64,000 bases of DNA from Clusia tigrina (GCA_920105625.2 OV050030.1:82487400-82551399); one strand, 5' to 3'. Shown: positions 10,028 through 22,447, counted from the first letter of the stretch. The notes: a model not told the origin generated them from the letters alone. Translations and numbers: made by a program.

Positions 10028-12209
10028 ACTACTGGCTGTTTGTTCATTGGCATCGAAACCCGCATTGCTAAAATCATTTGTCGCATCAATTTTATCCTCT
10101 TGATTTCTCTCGGCCTTCTCACTCTTTGAGTTTGAACTACCGATACCTTCTGTGCCTCCGGTACTCTACTGAGCGCATCCGCATTTAGATTCTTCTTCCC
10201 AGGTTTGTATATGATTTCAAAATCACACTCAGACAATTTGTGTCTGAACCTGGCTAGCCTAGACATTTGGTCTTTCAAATTGGCTATGCCTCTCAACGGC
10301 TGGTGATCAGTATATATTTTAAATGGGCGACCTAACAGATATGCCCTAAAATTCTTCGTAACCCACACTATGGCTAGGAATTCCTTCTCTATTGTGGAGT
10401 ATCTTTTCTCCGTATCGCTAAACGCCCTGCTTACGAATGCTATCGGTCGGTCATTACCGACTTCCCCTTGTGACAATACTGCCCCTAATGCTTCATTGAT
10501 AGCATCAGTGATCAACAAAAAGTTTGCTCAAAGTCGGGGTACGCAAAAATCGGTGGCGAGCTAATTATTTCTTTTAGCTTCTCGAGCGCTTGCTGACAGC
10601 TCTCTGTCTATTCGAACTTTGCTTCTTTTCGTAGCAACGCAATTCCGGCTAGTCCTTCTACGAACTTTCTGTAATAGTTCCATAGTCCTAGGAACGCTTG
10701 CACTTCCTTTCTATTTCTCGGAATCGCTCAATTTTCAACGCATTCCACCTTCTGCGGGTCAGCCAGTGCTCCTGCCTCTGAGCAACGATGGGCAAAATAA
10801 ACCACCTCTCTTCGCAAAAATTGACATTTCTCCGTGTTCAATTTCAAATTGTGTTCTCGTAATTTCTGGAGCACCTTGCACAAGCGTTGCGAATGCTGCT
10901 GCAAGTTCTTCCCATAAATTACAATATCATCGAGATACACAAAACAATCTAACCCTTGCAAGCCTGTTAGCAAATGGTTCTTTAGCCGTTGGATGTCTGC
11001 CGGTGCTCTTGTTAATCCAAAAGGCATTCTGTTAAACTCATAATACCCTAAGCCGGTGCTGAACGCGGTTTTCTGCTTATCTTGGGTATCCACCAGAACT
11101 TGGTGGTAGCTACTTGCTAAATCTAGTGTAGAAAAATATCTACTGTGTCCCAATTGATCCAGAATTTATTCTATCCTTGGTTTCGGGAACACTTGCTTGA
11201 TAGTGGCGTCGTTCAATTTCCTAAAATCGACGACCATTCTCCACTTCTTTTGACCCTGAGAACCGCCCTTCTTTGGTACTAAAATTATTGGTGAGTTCCA
11301 AGGCGAGATACTCGGTGAAATTATGTTATTCTTTAACATTCCTCTACTTGTGGCAATCTGTAATGTTTCTGGTTAATTGGTGGTTGATCCACTCCAGTAG
11401 GAATTTCATGCTCTACCTCTGGTGTATACGTCAGCTGGTCTCCTTCCAGAAAAAATATGTCATGGAATGGCGTACAAATGGCTTCTATTGATGCCTTCTC
11501 TTCTGAATTTACGCTTGGGTCTAACTTCAGTGATTCTAGCACCCTCTCCATCCTTTTTCTTATATCTACCTGCTTAATCTGATTAACCGATCTATAATTC
11601 GGTTCTTTAAAGTTATCATCGCTAGTGAACTTAGGCCTAATATCCTTATCCATGTAGTAGTCCTCTTCTGATTCAGTTAGTACGCAAGCGTACACCTTAC
11701 CCTTCTCAACGTGCGTTATGGTTTCTCCCATATATACGCCCTCCGCTAGCTGCTGCTTGTGCAAAACAACAGTCCTAAGTTTCGTGTTTACATGCATAGT
11801 AACTACTCTGTTTGACTTTGCATTTACTACCTCCATACAATTCTTAACCGTATTCACGGTTCCTTCCTGCCATGACTTTAATGGAAGAGTACGGATTCTA
11901 TTATTATTATTATCATAAAATGATAACTGCTTCTCGAGCGCATCCAGTATGGTGCGGCCCCAAAGATTATCGCGGCCTATTATCCCATCGGCCGGAATAC
12001 CTTCTCTATCCAATTCCACTGCATGCAGTCTAAAATTCATGCCCTCACTGTGCCATATTTTGAGCGATCCCAGTGTCCGGATGCAACCTCCAAACGCTCC
12101 ATTAAGCGTTTTTACGTCCATTTGATTAACATCCAGCCCTTTCCGTAAAACACTAGATTTTACGAGGCTGGTGTCCGCCCCTGAATCTACAAAAGTGCTA
12201 GCTTTCCAC
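10028..12209 (-). pseudogene. pol: Protease-RT-RNase H region of pol, copy A-left
   Basis: Minus-strand pieces give the region after the protease and the RT N-terminus (11333-12121), RT fingers and palm with CFVYLDDIVIYG (10728-11153), and RNase H with TIEKEFLAIVW and IYTDHQPL (9985-10518). Breaks include a deletion of roughly 26 bases near 11340, a frame change at 11150 and a stop before RNase H. Against the right arm the 262-residue piece differs at five residues. The order protease, RT, RNase H, integrase is that of Ty3/gypsy elements. Confidence 0.85.
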
Positions 12210-14516
12210 TAGCTAGAAACAACGTCCTGTTGTTCCCAACGCGTATCCACTCCAACTTTTTTCCTCCATGTACCGCAGTTATCCTTTACAATCCTACACT
12301 CCCTAAAAAATATCATAAGTATTTTGATTATGAACTCTCGTACCGCGTTCGCGACGATTGGCCTATATTTTCTAACCTTCTTAAAACTTAACCTAAATAC
12401 AAGAATCATAACAGTTACTCAAATTAACACGCAAACAAAAATTTTTCTCCGAAGAGACTCTTGCACCTCCGTATCTTGAACCATTGTTCTTGCATTACTC
12501 GGTACGTGGTATTGGAGATCCTCTTGCTCCTCCTTCTCCTGGACTGTAATTTCTACATTACCAGTCACACTTACTTCCGGCCTAATTATTACTTCCTTTC
12601 TTTTGGCTTTCCAGTCTACTGGCCTCGACTGGGCCGCTGGAAGTTTCCCTAGTTCCTTTGTTGGTATTGTCTATCCCTGCATTCCACTGCGCGATGTCCC
12701 ATTCGTCCACATGAGAAGCATTTCAACCCTTGTTGGGTGTGGCCTATCCTTGGTTCATTTCTGAAATTCCAATTTGGTCCTGCTGACCACTCCCTGTTTT
12801 GAAGGGATTTCTTCCTTAGTTAATTCCTTACGTTGCATTAGCTCGGGGACTACCAAAGTTACCCCTGCTGTCCCTCAAGGGTGGATTCGGGCGCTTCGTA
12901 GCTGGTTGCCTTCTACTCTGATTCCATTCTGTGTCTCTTTGGCACTGTCTACTTGCCTCATGACCATATGTTTGGCCCTCTATACAGTAGGGCGTGTTTT
13001 TGCGTTTAATGCACTCGTCCCTTGTATGACTTTTCTTACGGCAGAAAGAACATATAGGTGCCCTCTGTACCGAACCCCGGTACGTATTTCTCGGATTCGT
13101 GGCTCTGTTGTCGGAGATACCGGAATTATACGCTCCTCTGTATATGTTTGGGACGGAATTACATCCCTCTCTATCCATGAGAGCGGCAGTAAAACTGTCC
13201 TGTCTGTTTTCGAACATATGTACCTCCCACAAACCGGCCGTACTCCATTCCACGAGCACTTGTGCTCTAATTGCTTCTTCTACTAACTCCTCCAGATTTC
13301 CTGTTCTGCTATTCAGCATATGAATCTTTAGAGCGAAGTTGCGGAGGCCCACTACGAAAGTTGTTAACACCGACTTGTCAACTTCGTATAATAATGCTGT
13401 ATCTCCAACGCCATTGTACTTTTTTTTATTATTTCCTGGGCCATCATCTGAAGTGACTCTAAACGCCAAGCAAAGATGCGTATGTCTTCAACTGCCAGCA
13501 GCATCCCGATTCTGAGCTCTTGGGATTTGTCTTCCAGAGTTCTCTCCTTTAAATAGGTTCTGTTTAGAAGGCCGTAAAGCTCATTCACACTGGCGGATTG
13601 CTTTGGCAGCACAAGGTTGTATGTATCTCCCAATAACCTTTGTTTAGCACAGTCAAAGAAGTCCTGCAACTCATCAGGGACAGAGGCTGCGACGCTGACA
13701 GATGCTGCGACGCCGACTGAGACGCCGACTGAGGCAGAGAGGGGTAGACATAGGCATAGAGAAGGCAGCAGACACCCCAATCGTCAGCGGCAGCTACTGA
13801 GACGCCTACAGAGACGCTGACAGAGGCTGCGCCGCCGACTGAGATGCCGACTGAGGCAGGTAGGGGTAGATATAGGCATAGAGAAGGCAGCAGACAGAGA
13901 CGCTGACAGAGGCTGCGATGCTGACAGAGGCTGCGACGCCGACTGAGACGCCGACTGAGGCAGATAAGGGCTTATGCTTCGCTTTGCAAGTTCACAACCT
14001 TGAATGAACCTGTTGAGTTCTGACCGTAAGTCTTCTGAAGCAGCACCAGTAAACACAGTTACTAGCCTGGCCACTGCCTTGAATCTGAAATCTCCTCTAT
14101 ACCCATTTTACTTATGTTTATTTTACTTATGGCTGGTAAAACTTTAGCGTTATCTTTTTAGGTGATTTCAAAATTCACTTCTCCCGGATCTGAGAGGTTG
14201 TGAACCAGTGGCGGATTCAAACTGATTAATCTTCGACCGTTTGCTCGTACAGGCGAAATACTGTTCACAGTATTGGGGGTTTGCTGCACTGTTTCTGGTT
14301 CTAGCTCTTTTGGCGGAAATCCCTGATTTTTATTATTTACCGGACTTCCCGGCGAAAAAGGCTTGACACCGATCTCGGATGCGTCAAACAAATATTCCGC
14401 TTCCCTCACTTCACTCAATACTAATCTTGTTTTCGCCGCACGACCTATCCCCGTCCGAGTTAAATATTCCGGCCAGCGAACTTCTGGGGGCAAATTTCTA
14501 GTCTAGTTCTGTTTGT
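12210..14516 (-). pseudogene. gag: Gag, copy A-left, N-terminus missing
   Basis: Mirror of the right-arm gag from about 16902 onward. It includes the region PPEVRWPEYLT (14158-14493), the Ser/Gln/Ala repeat (13670-13965), a capsid-like region (13364-13780) and CCHC-type knuckles near 13020-13060 (ICSFC...) and 12680-12730 (CFSCGRMGHRAVEC). The first ~720 bases of gag, the leader and most of the 5' LTR are absent: gag is joined directly to an LTR remnant at 14517. Confidence 0.8.
13670..13965. repeat. G+C-rich minisatellite inside gag, left arm
   Basis: Short blocks such as GACGCCGACTGAG and GACAGAGGCTGCG recur many times within a larger period of about 120 bases. Composition differs sharply from the A+T-rich surroundings. 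It mirrors 17449-17742 and is absent from copy B gag. Confidence 0.85.
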
Positions 14517-14517
14517 G

Positions 14518-14674
14518 ATAAAATCTGGTTATTTACAATACTCGCACCCTAAAAATATGTGCTTTCTTACTTAACTTAATTGCGTAAAGCTAACCACACC
14601 AAATGCGTAGTATCTGTTAGGAGTCGGTGCTGTGGGGCAAATACGCGCATGTAGCTTGATTCTAACACACAACA
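14518..14674 (-). repeat. 5' LTR remnant of copy A-left
   Basis: Only the first 157 bases of the LTR (starting TGTTGTGTGTTAG on the minus strand at 14674) remain. The rest of the LTR including its TATA motif, the primer site, the leader and gag start are deleted relative to the right arm. Confidence 0.88.
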
Positions 14675-15371
14675 GTGAGGAGAAAAAGAACTATATAGAG
14701 AAGAAGAAACAAATAGAAAAGAAGATTATTAGAGGAAACAAGAGGCAGAGTTAAAATAATTAGAGAAAAGAAATAAACATAATAAAAGAAAATATGTTAA
14801 CATATATCATGTAATTTAATCTATAATTCATAAAAATGCTTCAAGATTAAAGTAATTCTACTACGAGTAATTGAATTAAAATTTGATACAAACAATATTG
14901 ATTTATAATATTAATCAACAATTTGATGTTTGCTTTAAAATATAAATATTTTATAGCAAACATCAAATTGTTGATTAACATTATAAATCAATATTCTTTG
15001 TATCAAATTTTAATTCAATTACTCGTAGTAGAATTACTTTAATCTTGAAGCATTTTTATGAATTATAGATTAAATTACATGATATATGTTAACATATTTT
15101 CTTTTATTATGTTTATTTCTTTTCTCTAATTATTTTAACTCTGCCTCTTGTTTCCTCTAATAATCTTCTTTTCTATTTGTTTCTTCTTCTCTATATACTT
15201 CTTTTTCTCCTCGCTGTTGTGTGTTAGAATCAAGCTACATGCGCGTATTTGCCCCACAGCACCGACTCCTAACAGATACTACGCATTTGGTGTGGTTAGC
15301 TTTACGCAATTAAGTTAAGTAAGAAAACACATATTTTTAGGGTGCGAGTATTGTAAATAACCAGATTTTAT
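14518..15371. repeat. Spacer-free inner palindrome
   Basis: Arms 14518-14944 and 14945-15371 are inverted copies with a handful of mismatches. At the centre the sequence TGCTTTAAAATATA/AATATTTTATAGCA leaves essentially no loop. The arms contain the start of the 5' LTR (157 bp) plus about 270 bp of DNA upstream of it. The upstream stretch 14675-15214 is very A+T-rich, with a long pyrimidine-biased run just before the LTR at 15215. I see no gene in it. Confidence 0.93.
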
Positions 15372-15740
15372 GTACTAATTATTGTGTAAACTTTTAGGGT
15401 GTTACAGTTCCGCAGTCGAGTCGACGAAGGGCATTGGAATTTAGAATGCACCGTCGACAATTTTTCAGTAAAGGAGATCAGTTGGCTTTACCAACTGACA
15501 CCAATTAACAGGTGCGAAACTGGAACACCAGAAAAGTCAGTACGTAGACTGAAAGTGTTCTTTGTAAATAGTATATAAGACTTATGATTTTAAGAATAAA
15601 GGTGCATGATGTTCTAACGTAAAAGAGTGATGAAGTGTTTTATTTAACAAGAGTGGTTTTAGGTTTGCAGGTACACGCGCACCCAGGACAGGCAGCAAGA
15701 GGACGCTACCCGAGGACACCAGCAAACACGGACCCCAACA
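15215..15740 (+). repeat. 5' LTR of copy A-right
   Basis: A 526-bp repeat, TGTTGTGTG...CCCCAACA, followed three bases later by the primer-binding site. It holds the family hairpin at about 15478-15498, a TATATAAG motif and an AATAAA downstream of it. The first 150 bases and other stretches differ strongly from the 3' LTR of the same element at 27866-28381, so the two LTRs probably do not come from one insertion event. Confidence 0.92.
15572..15579 (+). promoter_or_regulatory. LTR promoter TATA motif, copy A-right
   Basis: TATATAAG in the conserved context AAATAGTATATAAG, present in every LTR of the family. Transcription would start about 25-30 bases downstream and run into gag. AATAAA lies shortly after, the usual arrangement for LTR retroelements with a short R. 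Confidence 0.6.
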
Positions 15741-15743
15741 TTT

Positions 15744-15761
15744 TGGCGCAGCCGGTCTTAA
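15744..15761 (+). promoter_or_regulatory. Primer-binding site, copy A-right
   Basis: TGGCGCAGCCGGT lies three bases after the LTR end. TGGCGCAG... resembles primer sites complementary to the 3' end of tRNA-Ser used by 17.6/297-type elements, though the following bases differ. The same motif follows the 5' LTR in both copies of B (41512-41523 minus, 44048-44059 plus). Confidence 0.65.
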
Positions 15762-16178
15762 GAACCTAAGGAACAATGAACGACAATTAAAGGACATAAC
15801 GTTGTTACTAAAGGTCGGAAAGCGTTTTGGAATAAGGAAAAGAGGAGGAGAACAGACGCAGGAATGGAAGCGGTTGGCGTATCTAAGAGAAGTACTAAAG
15901 GAGCAAGAAAAGGTGGAAGTCCCTATCCCGTGGGAGCAGGTAAATAACATGTGGCAAGAGGTGTGCTATTTGGAGGAGCAGCAATTAAAGAGAACCAAAA
16001 AACATTGAGAATAGTAGCGGCTTATCGAATTAATATGTAATATAGTTTAGTTTAAGTGTCGCCACTAAATGGGAAATAGGATATAAATGTTTAATAAAGT
16101 TAGAAGAAAAAAAAAACAACACTAAGTTGTAGCATTTATTGTTACTCACGGGTTCATAAGTAAAAAATAATTTGGTCT
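15762..16178 (+). other. 5' leader of copy A-right
   Basis: Noncoding leader between primer site and gag start. A 68-codon frame at 15802-16008 (rich in Lys, Glu, Gln) is open but is not matched at the equivalent place in copy B, where a different leader of about 1 kb occurs. Confidence 0.5.
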
Positions 16179-18955
16179 ATGGAAGCACCAAAAGAAGCAA
16201 TAAGATTGCTGGAAGCGCAAAAGCGGCAGAGCGAGGCGATTCAAAATAGAATCAGGAATTGTAGAAAGGATAATAAGGTACGAAAGAATAGCGAGTATTA
16301 TCGTAAGCTAGAAGCTTTGTTGAACACATTTAATGATAACAACGAGGAGTTGTTACCTTTAAGGAGTGTTGTGGTGACAAGGAGTACTTTGCCAATGATT
16401 ATCCGTTATATGTCAACGGTTTAACCCGGGATTGGTTCACCAAGTTCAGATTAGATTTAGAAGAGCTGGAAGTACAAGTAGATAGTCCTAGTTCGCAAGA
16501 GGACAAGGCTCAAGACAAGTTAAGGTCTTTACAGACGGAGGTAAAGTTACTTACAGAAAATCTGTTTGAACAATTGGAAGCGGCAACGAGCAAAAGTGAA
16601 GCCCAGGTGCTCTGAAGATTAGCGAGGGACAGTGAGAATTTGTCAACTTTGGAAGCAGCAGACCAAGCATTAGCGACTATTCAGTGTCGAACGGAGGAGA
16701 AATTTTTTCAAGTATTCAAGGAGACAGAACAGTTGAAGACAAATACGAAATTTCTCGAGAATAAAACTAGAGAACTTTCTAGGAAACTCCGAGAGACCGA
16801 GGAAGCCGCATCATATTTGGAGTGGAAAATCTAGAACTGAAGAGAATCGGGACAGCTGCTAAGCCAGCAAGAGTAAGATCGACATCAACTTCTCAAATAC
16901 ATACACAAACAGAACTAGCTTTGCCCCCAGAAGTTCGCTGGCCGGAATATTTAACTCGGACGGGGATAGGTCGTGCGGCGAAAACAAGATTAGTATTGAG
17001 TGAAGTGAGGGAAGCGGAATATTTGTTTGACGCATCCGAGATCGGTGTCAAGCCTTTTTCGCCGGGAAGTCCGGTAAATAATAAAAATCAGGGATTTCCG
17101 CCAAAAGAGCTAGAACCAGAAACAGTGCAGCAAACCCCCAATACTGTGAACAGTATTTCGCCTGTACGAGCAAACGGTCGAAGATTAATCAGTTTGAATC
17201 CGCCACTGGTTCACAACCTCTCAGATCCGGGAGAAGTGAATTTTGAAATCACCTAAAAAGATAACGCTAAAGTTTTACCAGCCATAAGTAAAATAAACAT
17301 AAGTAAAATGGGTATAGAGGAGATTTCAGATTCAAGGCAGTGGCCAGGCTAGTAACTGTGTTTACTGGTGCTGCTTCAGAAGACTTACGGTCAGAACTCA
17401 ACAGGTTCATTCGAGGTTGTGAACTTGCAAAGCGAAGCATAAGCCCTTATCTGCCTCAGTCGGCGTCTCAGTCGGCGTCGCAGCCTCTGTCAGCATCGCA
17501 GCCTCTGTCAGCGTCTCTGTCTGCTGCCTTCTCTATGCCTATATCTACCCCTACCTGCCTCAGTCGGCATCTCAGTCGGCGGCGCTGCCTCTGTCAGCGT
17601 CTCTGTAGGCGTCTCAGTAGCTGCCGCTGACGATTTGGGTGTCTGCTGCCTTCTCTATGCCTATGTCTACCCCTCTCTGCCTCAGTCGGCGTCTCAGTCG
17701 GCGTCGCAGCATCTGTCAGCGTCGCAGCCTCTGTCCCTGATGAGTTGCAGGACTTCTTTGACTGTGCTAAACAAAGGTTATTGGGAGATACATACAACCT
17801 TGTGCTGCCAAAGCAATCCGCCAGTGTGAATGAGCTTTACGGCCTTCTAAAGAGAATCTATTTAAAGGAGAGAACTCTGGAAGACAAATCCCAAGAGCTC
17901 AGAATCGGGATGCTGCAGGCAGTTGAAAACATATGCATCTTTGCTTGGCGTTTAGAGTCACTTCAGATGATGGCCCAGGAAATAATAAAAAAAAGTACAA
18001 TGGCGTTGGAGATACAGCATTATTATACGAAGTTGACAAGTCGGTGTTAACAACTTTCGTAGTGGGCCTCCGCAACTTCGCTCTAAAGATTCATATGCTG
18101 AATAGCAGAACAGGAAATCTGGAGGAGTTAGTAGAAGAAGCAATTAGAGCACAAGTGCTCGTGGAATGGAGTACGGCCGGTTTGTGGGAGGTACATATGT
18201 TCGAAAACAGACAGGACAGTTTTACTGCCGCTCTCATGGATAGAGAGGGATGTAATTCCGTCCCAAACATATACAGAGGAGCGTATAATTCCGGTATCTC
18301 CGACAACAGAGCCACGAATCCGAGAAATACGTACCGGGGTTCGGTACAGAGGGCACCTATATGTTCTTTCTGCCGTAAAAAAGTCATACAAGGGACGAGT
18401 GCATTAAACGCAAAAACACGCCCTACTGTATAGAGGGCCAAACATATGGTCATGAGGCAAGTAGACAGTGCCAAAGAGACACAGAATGGAATCAGAGTAG
18501 AAGGCAACCAGCTACGAAGCGCCCGAATCCACCCTTGAGGGACAGCAGGGGTAACTTTGGTAGTCCCCGAGCTAATGCAACGTAAGGAATTAACTAAGGA
18601 AGAAATCCCTTCAAAACAGGGAGTGGTCAGCAGGACCAAATTGGAATTTCAGAAATGAACCAAGGATAGGCCACACCCAACAAGGGTTGAAATGCTTCTC
18701 ATGTGGACGAATGGGACATCGCGCAGTGGAATGCAGGGATAGACAATTCCAACAAAGGAACTAGGGAAACTTCCAGCGGCCCAGTCGAGGCCAGTAGACT
18801 GGAAAGCCAAAAGAAAGGAAGTAATAATTAGGCCGGAAGTAAGTGTGACTGGTAATGTAGAAATTACAGTCCAGGAGAAGGAGGAGCAAGAGGATCTCCA
18901 ATACCACGTACCGAGTAATGCAAGAACAATGGTTCAAGATACGGAGGGGCAAGAG
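16179..18955 (+). pseudogene. gag: Gag, copy A-right
   Basis: Starts at ATG 16179 (MEAPKEAIRLLEAQ), homologous to the start of copy B gag (TKEAQGLLLMQEQ). Then follow a coiled-coil-like, Glu/Lys-rich region (16440-16830), PPEVRWPEYLT (about 16924), a Ser/Gln/Ala minisatellite (17449-17742), a capsid-like region (17745-18050), a hydrophobic and polar region with SRTGNLEELVEEAI (to about 18160), and CCHC knuckles near 18358 and 18690. Stops and frame changes separate the pieces. Gag would package the RNA. CCHC knuckles are unusual among classical errantiviruses, whose Gag generally lacks them. Confidence 0.8.
17449..17742. repeat. G+C-rich minisatellite inside gag, right arm
   Basis: Repeats of CAGTCGGCGTCTC and CAGCCTCTGTCAGCGTC in three blocks, joined by a near-identical segment (CTGCTGCCTTCTCTATGCC) at about 17522 and 17644, giving a larger period of about 122 bases. 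The first block is read in the gag frame as QSASQSASQPLSASQ; the array later shifts out of frame. Copy B gag has no such repeat at the matching place. Confidence 0.85.
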
Positions 18956-18994
18956 TCTCTTCGGAGAAAAATTTTTGTTTGCGTGTTAATTTGA

Positions 18995-20690
18995 GTAACT
19001 GTGATGATTCTAGTATTTAGGTTAAGTTTTAAGAAGGTTAGAAAATATAGGCCAATCGTCGCGAACGCGGTACGAGAGTTCATAATCAAAATACTTATGA
19101 TATTTTTTAGGGAGTGTAGGATTGTAAAGGATAACTGCGGTACATGGAGGAAAAAAGTTGGAGTGGATACGCGTTGGGAACAACAGGACGTTGTTTCTAG
19201 CTAGTGGAAAGCTAGCACTTTTGTAGATTCAGGGGCGGACACCAGCCTCGTAAAATCTAGTGTTTTACGGAAAGGGCTGGATGTTAATCAAATGGACGTA
19301 AAAACGCTTAATGGAGCGTTTGGAGGTTGCATCCGGACACTGGGATCGCTCAAAATATGGCACAGTGAGGGCATGAATTTTAGACTGCATGCAGTGGAAT
19401 TGGATAGAGAAGGTATTCCGGCCGATGGGATAATAGGCCGCGATAATCTTTGGGGCCGCACCATACTGGATGCGCTCGAGAAGCAGTTATCATTTTATGA
19501 TAATAATAATAATAGAATCCGTACTCTTCTATTAAAGTCATGGCAGGAAGGAACCGTGAATACGGTTAAGAATTGTATGGAGGTAGTAAATGCAAAGTCA
19601 AACAGAGTAGTTACTATGCATGTAAACACGAAACTTAGGACTGCTGTTTTGCACAAGCAGCAGCTAGTGGAGGGCGTATATATGGGAGAAACCATAACGC
19701 ACGTTGAGAAGGGTAAGGTGTACGCTTGCGTACTAACTGAATCAGAAGAGGACTACTACATGGATAAGGATATTAGGCCTAAGTTCACTAGCGATGATAA
19801 CTTTAAAGAACCGAATTATAGATCGGTTAATCAGATTAAGCAGGTAGATATAAGAAAAAGGATGGAGAGGGTGCTAGAATCACTGAAGTTAGACCCAAGC
19901 GTAAATTCAGAAGAGAAGGCATCAATAGAAGCCATTTGTACGCCATTCCATGACATAATTTTTCTGGAAGGAGACCAGCTGACGTATACACCAGAGGTAG
20001 AGCATGAAATTCCTACTAGAGTGGATCAACCACCAATTAACCAGAAACATTACAGATTGCCACAAGTAGAGGAATGTTAAAGAATAACATAATTTCACCG
20101 AGTATCGCGCCTTGGAACTCACCAATAATTTTAGTACCAAAGAAGGGCGGTTCTCAGGGTCAAAAGAAGTGGAGAATGGTCGTCGATTTTAGGAAATTGA
20201 ACGACGCCACTATCAAGCAAGTGTTCCCGATACCAAGGATAGAAGAAATTCTGGATCAATTGGGACACAGTAGATATTTTTCTACACTAGATTTAGCAAG
20301 TAGCTACCACCAAGTTCTGGTGGATACCCAAGATAAGCAGAAAACCGCGTTCAGCACCGGCTTAGGGTATTATGAGTTTAACAGAATGCCTTTTGGATTA
20401 ACAAGAGCACCGGCAGACATCCAACGGCTAAAGAACCATTTGCTAACAGGCTTGCAAGGGTTAGATTGTTTTGTGTATCTCGATGATATTGTAATTTATG
20501 GGAAGAACTTGCAGCAGCATTCGCAACGCTTGTGCAAGGTGCTCCAGAAATTACGAGAACACAATTTGAAATTGAACACGGAGAAATGTCAATTTTTGCG
20601 AAGAGAGGTGGTTTATTTTGCCCATCGTTGCTCAGAGGCAGGAGCACTGGCTGACCCGCAGAAGGTGGAATGCGTTGAAAATTGAGCGAT
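18995..20690 (+). pseudogene. pol: Protease and reverse transcriptase, copy A-right
   Basis: Protease motif DSGADTSLVKSSV at about 19229, with frame changes around it. The RT N-terminus is at 19292-20080. RT fingers and palm are at 20074-20685, with WRMVVDFRKLND, FSTLDLASSYHQ and the catalytic CFVYLDDIVIYG at about 20466. A deletion of roughly 26 bases at 20066 relative to copies B and C breaks the frame. YQQ/GYHQ-type and FGLTRAP motifs show single-residue drift (SYHQ for GYHQ). The element strand and order match the family. Confidence 0.87.
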
Positions 20691-21385
20691 TCCGAGAAAT
20701 AGAAAGGAAGTGCAAGCGTTCCTAGGACTATGGAACTATTACAGAAAGTTCGTAGAAGGACTAGCCGGAATTGCGTTGCTACGAACAGAAGCAAAGTTCG
20801 AATAGACAGAGAGCTGTCAGCAAGCATTCGAGAGGCTAAAAGAAATAATTAGCTCGCCACCGATTTTGGCGTACCCCGACTTTGAGCAAACTTTTTGTTG
20901 ATCACTGATGCTAGCAATGAAGCATTAGGGGCAGTATTATCACAAGGGGAAGTCGGTAATGACCGACCGATAGCATTCGTAAGCAGGGCGTTTAGCGATA
21001 CGGAGAAAAGATACTCCACAATAGAGAAGGAATTTCTAGCCATAGTGTGGGTTACGAAGAATTTTAGGGCATATCTGTTAGGTCGCCCATTTAAAATATA
21101 TACTGATCACCAGCCGTTGAGAGGCATAGCCAATTTGAAAGACCAAATGTCTAGGCTAGCCAGGTTCAGACACAAATTGTCTGAGTGTGATTTTGAAATC
21201 ATATACAAACCTGGGAAGAAGAATCTAAATGCGGATGCGCTCAGTAGAGTACCGGAGGCACAGAAGGTATCGGTAGTTCAAACTCAAAGAGTGAGAAGGC
21301 CGAGAGAAATCAAGAGGATAAAATTGATGCGACAAATGATTTTAGCAATGCGGGTTTCGATGCCAATGAACAAACAGCCAGTAGT
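20691..21385 (+). pseudogene. pol: RT connection and RNase H, copy A-right
   Basis: A TGA at about 20683 ends the RT piece, and the connection region follows in broken frames (FLGLWNYYRKFVEG). RNase H at 20895-21240 shows ITDASNEALGAVLSQ with the first catalytic Asp, STIEKEFLAIVW with the Glu, and IYTDHQPL with a further Asp, then the tether DFEIIYKPGKKNLNADALSR. The left arm reads DAIN instead of DASN. Confidence 0.85.
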
Positions 21386-22447
21386 GTGGAATGGCTGGAA
21401 GATAAAAAAAATATCCAGGCTGTGTTAAAGGGTTTCCATGATTCACCTCTAGGTGGACATCAGGGATTTTGGAAAACCCATGACAGAATTAGGCGAGTAT
21501 ACGGATGGAAAGATATGCTCAGAAACATAAACAAATATATACCGAGTTGTTCAAAATGTCAGGCCAACAAGAGTTCAAGGCTAACAAAGATGCCAATGGT
21601 GTTAACTGACACACCAAAACAGCCATTTGACAAAGTTCATATGGATATTGTCGGTATTTTACCTGAGACAGTTTCGGGAAATAAATACATTTTGACGTTC
21701 CAAGGCGATTTCTCAAAGTATATGGCGTGCGTGGCTATACCCGATGCTGAGTACGGTGGCCCAGGCATTCTTTGATGAAATTAGAGCACGGTACAACATA
21801 CCTAAGGTCTTGATAACCGACAATGTTTCAAATTTTGTATTGAAACTATTCTCAGAAACGTGTAAAATGCTGGGAATCAAGAAATTGCATATAACAACAT
21901 ATCATCCCCAGGCGAATGGGTCATTGGAGCGTAGTCATCGACCTCTGGCCGAGTTCATGCGCAGTTTTGCCAAGAAATACGGCTCGAATTAGCATCAATG
22001 GTTGACCACTGCAATGTATGTACACAACAATACTGTGCATGTATCAACGAAGGAAACTCCGTTTAGAACACTCTACGGGTTTGTTTCAACATGCCAGCAA
22101 ATTTGAAGCGCAAATGTGCGCCAGTGTACAATGCTGATGACCCCAATAAAGTGCAAAAGTACCAGCTACAGCGAGCGCACGAGTTGGTCAGAGAAAACCA
22201 GGATTGTGCTAAACGAGAAGCCAGGGAAGCCTATAACAAGGTACTAAACCCAGTAATCTTTCATGTGGGTGACCAAGTATTAATGAAGAATCAGGCTAGG
22301 AGAAGCAAATTCTCATCTCTTTGGATAGGTCCGTATTCAGTAGCAGAAATCCGCAGCCCAGCTACAACAGTCGTAACGATTAAGGGCAAGAATAAAAATC
22401 TACATAATAATTTGTTTAAATTTTTCCATACAAGGCAACACAATTAG
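21386..22447 (+). pseudogene. pol: Integrase, copy A-right
   Basis: N-terminal zinc-binding region with GGHQGFWKTHDRI and CSKCQA (21386-21640), catalytic core with HMDIVG, LITDN and HPQANGSLERSH, and a C-terminal part with VGDQVLMKNQARR (22091-22447). A 5-base deletion at about 21753, compared with copy B, shifts the frame within the core. The same deletion is present in copy C. A further frame change lies at about 21992-22090. Confidence 0.87.
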
